A DNA stretch of 64,000 nt, from assembly GCF_016597785.1 (NCBI RefSeq), contig NZ_JAENJG010000003.1, forward strand, positions 1 through 64,000. The letters are read 5' to 3'. The DNA is from Leucobacter sp. L43 (GTDB taxonomy: Bacteria; Actinomycetota; Actinomycetes; Actinomycetales; Microbacteriaceae). Below are positions 40,493 through 49,400 of this stretch, one piece after another (positions within the stretch are counted from its first letter, which is position 1; every line of letters starts with the position of its first letter). The position numbers were made by a program, and so were the translations under genes. The notes beneath the pieces were generated by a model. The model had not been told where the DNA came from, ran no database searches, and worked only from the letters and a program-made list of their open reading frames with translations.

Positions 40493-43400
40493 ATGGTGGT
40501 AGCAATCGCGGCTCCGAAGCGGAGCCGTATCCGTTCACTCATCGCAGGCATCGCAGCAGGCGCGGTGGTCGCGGGATCCCTCGTCGCCGTCGGCATCGGC
40601 GCCCAGCAGGCTGCTGCCGCCGAGTGGGCTCCCGAAGTGTCGGTCGCGAGCACTGGGTCGGGAGAGAAGAACTTCATCCTCGCCGGTGAGGACGCCGCGT
40701 TCACGGTCGAGATCTCGAACGCCGACGGCGGCAAGCAGTTCAATCTCGGTGTCTCGGCGCTGCTGCCCGAGTCGGTCTCGTTCGTCGACGGTGCGGGATC
40801 GCAGCGGCCGTCGAAGGTGTACGGCCCGCTCGAGGTGCTGCCGAACGCATCGCGCACCGGCACCGCGACGGCGGAGAGCTGCGCGGCAAGCGGCCTGATT
40901 CCCGCCTCGACGCTCGACCCTGCGGGTCCGGCGAATCGCTGCGCGGTGCCCGCGGGTCAGCAGCTGTGGGTGTGGGCGAACATCGACGATCTGCCGCAGG
41001 GCGGCACGGTCGCGCTCAACGTGAAGGTGCGCCCCGACGCGGGGGCGTACCCCGTCGGCAGCACCATCAACTTCAACGCGACCGCGTACACGAGCACGGA
41101 CCCGTCGCGTCTGCCGACGTTCGACGGCTCCGAGAGCAAGGCGAAGACCACCGACCACACGTCGAACCCGGGTATCGACGAGAAATTCGCGCAGCCCGAC
41201 GTGCGCGCACTGCGCGTCACGAAGTCGGAGCCGAGCCCCGAACGGGAGCTGCTGCGCGGAGTGCACGACCACCCGACCGTGTACACGATCAAGGTCGAGA
41301 ACACGGGGCAGGCCGCCACCGAAGGTGTGACGGTCACCGATTACCTGCCAGCCGGCCTCGAGTATCTCGGGATCGCCGGTGGTGACAACTCCGCTGCGGG
41401 TGCGGGGGAGTACTCCGTCGACGGGCAGCCCCGTCGCATTCCAGCTCAGAGCCCGCTCGCCGCTCCCGCCTCAGAGCGCGTGGAGACCGTGCAGCTGTCG
41501 GCAGCCGAGGCCACCGCTCTCGGGCTCGCAGGGGCCGGCGTCTACACGAAGATCACCTGGGACCTGAACGACCTCGCCGGTGGAACCGCGCAGTCCTTCC
41601 CCGACGCGCCCGCGACCTCCGGGTCGATCGAGCTGAAGTACTACGCGGCGGTGCCGCTGTTCGAGAATGCGATGTGGACGGGCGATGCGCCGGACCCCGC
41701 GACCGGCGTGCAGGGGGCGAACCTCGACAACAACACCGGTGCGTCCACGCGACACGGCAGCGAGGACGCCGCAGACCCGGCCAATGCGAAGGCGCTGACC
41801 AACGCGGCCGTCGCAACGGGAGCCTTCACCGGCCCGGTCTTCAACGATGACGCGGCGCTGCGCACCACCTCCGACTCCGACACGGAGAGCGTGGAAGCCG
41901 TCGACCTGCACGTGATCAAGAGCGTGGAAGAAGACGCCTTCACGACCGGGGCCCTCGCCGACTACGCATTGCAGGTGCGTGCGAGCGAGTACGTCGATGC
42001 GCAGAACGTCCGGCTCACCGACGTGATTCCGAACGGCCTCTGCCCGGCCTTCCCAGCCCAGTCCCAGCAGCCGCAGCTCACGATCAAGACAGGCGACACG
42101 GTACAGAGCTACAGCGACGCCGCCGAGTGGAGCGAAGACGTCGTGCCGAGTTCCGCGTGCGACTACCCGAACGCCGAAACGGGTGCAACGGTCGACAACG
42201 CCGCAGTGGAGTCGATCGAGTTCAACGAAGACTCGGGCCGGTTCACCGTCGTGTTCGCAATCGATTCGCTTGTCGCGAATGGCACTGCCGACGTGCGCTA
42301 CACGCTCATGCAGCGTCCCAACTACACGGGGGCGCAGGGCAGCACGAGCTCGGGCGACCGGCTCACCAACCGGGTGTCGATCACGGGGACCACTTCTCCC
42401 ATCGCCGACATCGCCGCCGATCCGGCGCTGCTGGAGCGCGTCGGCGATGAGCGGTATCCGCTCGACGACTCGCAGGCGACCATTTCGTCGCACTTCACCG
42501 GCATCGAGAAGGAGGTGCTGGAGCGCGGACGGTCGCTCGAGGCGAGCGTGTCCGATCCGGCCGCCTGGGAGAAGCAGGCGTCGACGCCGTTCTCCCCGGG
42601 GGACCACGTCTGGTATCGCATTCAGGTGCCCTTCACCGAGGGAATCGACACCCGCAATCCCGTGCTCGAGGACTACCTGCCGCCGGGCGTCGACTTCGTG
42701 CAGGCGAAGTACGCCTACACCGGCGTGCTCGGCTCGGCAGACGAGACGACGCCGCGGGATCGCTCCGACAGCGGATTCCCGCAGGCGTACATTCCGGAGC
42801 CGAGCGTCGACGGATCGCATGTCTCCTGGGACCTGGGCGAGCAGCGCGGCGACTTCCGCTTCATGCCGCTCGACAGCTCCCTGACGGTCTACCTCGAGGG
42901 CGTTGTGACCGCGCAGTCGGCTTCGGCCGACGACGTCGACAACCCGGCGAACCATGCGAAGTACCAGCAGGTGAACGTCGACGGCGAGCTCACCTTCCGG
43001 CGCTCCGACGCCACGATTGATCTCGACTGGGGCGCGACGCTGCAGAAGGGCATCAAGACCAACACCCATGCGAACGGCAGCTCGAACCGGGCGTTCGGCG
43101 AGGGGGGCACCGACGAGACCGTCGCGCAGGGCGACTCGGTGACGTACCGCATCGACGTCACGACGCCGCAGAACACCACCAACGGCTACGTGATCTGGGA
43201 TGTGCTGCCGGAGGGCGTGACCGCCGCAGACGTGGCGGGCGGCGGCTTCACCGCGAGCCTCTACGACGGCGGCGCGCAGTCCGCGAATGAGACCGCGCTC
43301 GATCCGAGCGATTTCACGGCGACGGCAGTCGATACAGTGCCGAGCGATGGGCCGCAGCTCAGCTCCGAGTACGCCGGCCGATCCGTCGTCATCTGGAACA

Positions 43401-46400
43401 TCTCGAGCGACGTACCCGGCTCATCTGCCGCGACCGACACGAGCGCCGCGATCACGCGCGGGCTCACCCTCGGGTACACGCTGAACGTTCCCGATGGCTC
43501 CGGTGGCGCAGCCGCGCAGCTCACGCAGAGTTACGAGAACACAGCGGGGATCGTCAGCTACGACATTCCGCACCCCGGCTCGTCGGCTGAACCGACCACG
43601 GTCGTGCCCCAGCAGGAGGGCGGCGGTCAGCTGCTGACCACCCGCACGCCGAGCGCGGACGAGGTCGGCTTCGGCGACGAGAACACCAGGGACTCCGCAG
43701 AGATCCACCTGCCCGATGCGAGTGTGGCGAAGCGACTCGTCTCCACGCAGGTCGCGCCGAGCGGCACCGAGGTCGCCGACGCCGACAACGCCGCCGGCGC
43801 CGTCGTGCAGGGCGAGTACGCAACGTTCGAGTACTCCGTGACGATTCCGGCGAACTCGACGGTCTCGAACGCGAGCCTCGCCGACCGCGGCACGCTTCTG
43901 AACACCGCGGGCCGGCCCGTCGAAACGAGCTACGTCGGTGGCAGCGCGAAGTTCTTCGCGCCGGGCAACGCTTCGGCGAACGCTGACGTGTGCGGCGCGG
44001 GCGCGCTCACCGGGTTCACCTGCTCCGACGCCGCGTCGGGGGCGCTCGAGTTCCCCGCGACCTACACGAACCGCACGAGCAGCGATCAGGTGTTCCGCGC
44101 GCAGGCCACGTACTGGGTGGGCGACGCCGCGCCCGGTGCGCTGCAGAACCGCGCCACGTTCTCCTTCGACAACCCGGCAGGCGGGGCGCAGCTCGCGAAG
44201 CGCGTCGACGCTCCGGTGCAGTTCATCGAACCGAAGCTCGCCGTGACCAAGTCCGCGAGCCAGACGGTCGGCGTCAACGTCCGCGAGCCCGTCACTTTCA
44301 CCATCGTGGTCTCCAACGGCGCCTCGGCTCCGAAGAGCTACGACAACGTCGTCATCGACGAGCTGCCCGCGGGCCTCAAGGTCGTTCCGACGTCGTTCAC
44401 GGTCAACGGCGCATCCGTTGCGTCGTCGTCGGTCGCCGCGGCGCCCGGTGCCCTCGACGGCACCGGCGGCACGATCGTCTGGGATGCGGCGAGCATCTCC
44501 GAGCTCAGCGAGATTCCGGGCTCCGTGACGCTCACGTACCAGGCGCAGCTCGACCCGCAGGCCGGGGCCGGTCAGGCCTACACGAACACGGTCGAGGTGC
44601 AGGGGCACACGCTGCCCGCCGCCATCGATGTCGACTACGAGCGCGGCGGCCAGCTCACGACGTCGAGCGAGGCGACCGTCACGGCCGACACCGCTGGCAT
44701 CACGAAGCAGGTGCGGGTCAAGGGATCCGGATCGGCCTTCGACCGCGTTGCGAGCGCCCCGATCGGCGCGACCGCCGAGTACGAGGTGCGCGTCGAGCTG
44801 AAGCCGTACGTCAACTACTACGACGTGCGCATCGATGACATCGGGCTCAACACGAGCCAGGCGATCTCGAACGCGTCGGTGACGCTCGAGACCGGCCCTG
44901 CTGCCGACGACGTGACCGCGGACTGGTCGGTCGCCGCGACCGCCGGCGACACGCGCACCTGGACGTACACGGCAAACGGGGGTGCGATCGCGAGCAGCAA
45001 TCAGGCTCGAGTGATCGTGCTGCGCTACGAGGCCCTCATCACGAAGGATCTCGTCACCAACGCGCAGATCGGCAACACGGCGAACTTCAAGTGGAAGTCG
45101 AGCACCGCGCAGAACGCGGTGTTCCAGACGCTCGAGAGCGACGCGGACGTGAATATCCTGCGCCCCCAGCTCACCGTCGCGAAGGGTGTGAAGCGCACGG
45201 GCGCCACGGGCGCGTACACGGGCACCGCGAACGGCCAGGTCGACCAGCGCTTCACCTACGAGGTGCGCGCGGTCAATGGCACCGGAGCCAACCGCAGCGA
45301 CGCGTTCAACGCGGTCATCACGGATCAGGTTCCGGCCGGCATCGTCGTCGACGAGACGACCTTCAAGATCGGCGGCGCTGAGGCCCCCGCCGGTGCCGTC
45401 ACGAAGAGCGGCAGCACGATCACCTGGAGCATTCCGGGCCCGGTCGCACCGGGCGCCACCGTGGCGCTCACCTACGAAGCGATCTTCGCACCGTCAGCGA
45501 CCCTGACCGCGGGCGGCAAGCGCAACACCGCAGGCATCAGCGGGTACGACTCGTTCCCCACGAACGGCGAGCGCTTCACCTCGACGCAGACCGCGCAGGC
45601 GACGGTGACTCCGCTCCTTCCCCGCGTCACGCTGACGAAGGCCGCTGCTGTCTCCTCGAAGACCGCGTACGCCGGCGAGCCGTTCGAGTGGGTGCTCACG
45701 GCGACGAACGCGGCGAACGGCGGTGCCGCCCAGAAGGTGGTGCTGACCGACACGCTTCCGGCGAACTGGGCCTTCACCGAGACCCAGAGCATCACGGTCG
45801 CCGGCACTGCGGTCGCAGCGACGCAGCCCTCAGGCGGTGCTTCGGGCCCGCTCGCGTGGACCTTCGGCAGCGACTCGGTCGAGGCATCCACGCCGGTCGT
45901 GCTGCAGCCAGGCCAGAGCATCACCATCCGCTACACGGCGACGCCGAAGAATCCCGATGCGATCACGGCACCGGGAGTCGGCACGAGCAAGCCGCACACG
46001 AACACGCTGAGCGCCGTGACCACTGACCGCCGCAACGCGGCCGGAAGCGCTTCGGGCAGCTACACGGGCGCCAACGCGACCGACAGCGCCTTCCTCGGCG
46101 ATGCCGATCTCATCGTCGAGAAGCAGCCGATCGGCGGCGTGACGAACTCGGGCGCGCAGTCGACGAACCTCCACGGTCTCGCAACCGGCACCTGGGTGCC
46201 CGGGCAGCAGGTCGTCGCGAATCGCTACGCTCAGCCGCAGTGGCAGGTGACGGTGAAGAATCAGGGACCGGACGCCAGCTTCGGCCCGTTCGAGTTCACG
46301 GATACCACCGTGCAACCCGCCGGAGTGTCGACCGGTGCGTTCTCGGCGCGATACTACGCCAGCGCGAATGACGCCTCGGGAACGCCCCTGGTGCTGACCC

Positions 46401-49400
46401 AGCGCGGTGACGGCACGGCGTCGGTCGGCCTGTCGACGACGAGCCTGAAGGCCGACGGCAGTGACCGCATCGTGCTCACGGCGAACGTCGCGTCGAATGA
46501 CGCAGCGACTGCGTCGGCTGAGCAGCTGACGAACACCGCCAACGTGATCGGCCGCACCTTCGAGTCCGAGAATCGCAAGGGCGACAACACATCGACTGCG
46601 CAGCAGACGCTGACGCCGATCGCCGATCTCGCGATCCGGAAGGATGTCGTCAATACGGCCACGCCGGTTGTCGGTTCCGGGATCACCTGGGCCATCACCG
46701 TGCGCAATCTCGGCCCGTCGGTCTCGGTCGCGACCGAGGGCGAGCCGATCACCATCTCGGATACGGTGCCAGCCGGCGTGACCGGAGTCACCGCACCGAG
46801 CAACACTGACTGGAAGGCGACGCTCGCCGACGGCAGCGCGATTCCCGAGGACGGCGTCGACGCGGGTACGGAGATCGTCTGGACCTATCAGGGCGCGTCG
46901 ATGCCGTTCGGCTCGACCGCTCAGGTGACGCTGTCGGGCACGATCCTGACCTCGCAGACCGGTGAGCTGCTGAACACGGCGACGGTCAGTCCCGGTGCGA
47001 CGGCGGAGCCCGCCGACGGCACTGGCAACAACACCGGAGCGGTCAGGGTCACACCCGACGACAGCACCGCGCTCGGGGTGACCAAGACGCGCGTCGTCAA
47101 CGACGAGGGCACCTGGCGCCCGGCGACGGCGGATGAGCCGTTCGTGCCCGGTACGCCGGTGAGCTACCGCGTCGATGTCGCCAACACCGGGCCGGCTGAT
47201 GCTCGCTCGGTCAGCGTGGTCGACACGCGCCCGGCAGGCGTGAGCTACGCGAGCCACGTCGGGCTCGACGCCACCGTCTGGAGCGACAGCCATACGGCTG
47301 CCACCGACACTTTCACGCTGCAGAGCGCTCAGGCCCCGCAGACGACGCGCTCGTTCGTGGTGACGTACACCTCGGCGCCGTCGGTGCTGAACACCATCAG
47401 CAACACGGTCGTCGCCTCAGCGGACAACTCGACCAACGAGCCGGAGGCGACGGACAGCACGGGATCGAGCCGGCGCGCGGATGTGTCGATCGAGAAGTCG
47501 CACACGGCACCGGCAGCCGGTGCGGCCGCTCAGGCGGGCGCCTCGGTGACGTACCAGCTGGTCGTCACCAACGAGGGCCCGAGCGACTCGGACGCCCCGA
47601 TCACCGTCACCGATACGCTCCCCGACGGGTTCGCCTACCGTGCGGGCAGCGCCACGGTCGCGGTCAACGGTGCGGCTGCGGCCGCGCTCGAGCCGACTTC
47701 GGCAGGCAGCGTGCTCACCTGGGCCGACGCCACAGCCGGCGCCGATCTGCCCCTGGGCGCTACCTCGGTGATCACGTTCATCGCGCACGTCGACGCCGAC
47801 CTCGCGCCGCAGACCGCGGTGCTGAACTCCGCCGATGTCTCGGCGCCGAACGACACGGATCCCGAGAACAACCACGCCGAAGATCTCGTCGACATCGAGC
47901 GGTCAGCGTCGATGACCGTGGAGAAGACCGCTGACAGCGCGACCTTCGTCGCGGGCGGCGAGGCGACGTACACGCTGCAGGTCACGAACGCCGGGCCGTC
48001 AGCGGCTCCGGCCCGGATCGCCGACGCACTGCCCGCAGGGCTGACGCTCGTGGAGATCTCGGGCACCGGCTGGGACTGCGACGCCTCCGTCGCGGGTGCG
48101 CAGAGCGCGACGTGCGAGTACGCCGAGAACGACGGACTCCTTCCGGTCGGCACCAGCACCCTGCAGGTGACGGCGGCAATCGCACCCACGGTCTCTGCGG
48201 GCACCGAGTTGGAGAACACCGCGACGCTCACCTGGAGCGACAGCGCCGGCACGCGCACCGATGGCGACGAGGCCACCATCACGGTCGTCGCCGAAGCCGA
48301 CCTCGGCATCGCGAAGGATGTGATCGACGCTCCCGCTGGTGACGTCGTCGCAGACGGCACCGTGCTCGCCGGCGAATCGGTCCGGTACCGCCTGCAGGTG
48401 CGCAACTACGGCCCGAGCGATGCGGTGGGCCCGGTGGTCGTCACCGACACCCTGCCGCTCGGCGTCACCGTTCCGGCATCGCTGACCTCGGTCGGGCCGT
48501 GGAGCGTCAGCGCAACCGACGCCGACACCGGGACGCCGCAGGTGGTCACGTTCACCCTGGCGAGCGGTCTCCTGGCAGCCACGGCATCGGACGAGGATCG
48601 CGGCATCGCTCCCGTCATCGAGTTCGAGGCGCAGTTCGCGCCGACCCTCGCTGCAGGCACGCTCACGAACCGTGCAGCGGTCGCGTCGGAGACACCCGAG
48701 CCCGCGGTGGATCCGCACCCCAACGAGGATGCAGCCGATGTCGCGGTCTCCCGTTCGGCGGAGGTCGACGTCGACAAGCGGCACGTCGCGACCGATCCAG
48801 ACGCCTTCGAGATCGGCGATACCGTGACGTTCACCTTCGACGCGCGCAACAGCGGGCCGTCGTCGTCGACCGCCCTCACCGTGACCGATACGTTGCCCGC
48901 CGGGCTCAGCTACGTCGACGGCAGCGCCAGCGGCGACGGCTGGAGCGTGACGCGCGCGACGGTCAACGATGATGGCACGACCACCGTCGTCGCTCAGCAT
49001 GCGGGAACGGTGCTTCCAGGCGATTCGGCTCCGCAGCTGCGCCTGTCGGCGCTCGTCACCGTCGATATCGGCACCCGGACGTCAGTGACGAACGAGGCGT
49101 GTGCGGCATCTCCTGAGACGCAGGCCGATGGCGCTTCGACGTCTGCCGCAGCTCTCTGCGACGACGATACGATCACGGTCGTGCCGCTGGCCGACCTCGA
49201 GGTCGCGAAGACGCTCGATGAGCTCGCCACCCCGATGGCGAGCATCACCGCAGGAGAGCCGATCACCTGGAAGCTCGCACCGCGCAATGCCGGACCCTCG
49301 GTCTCGGTGAGCCAGGAGGACGCGCCGATCACGGTCACCGACACGCTGCCCGAGGGCATCCACGGCGTCGCCGACCCGTCGACCGAGCTCTGGGCGGCAG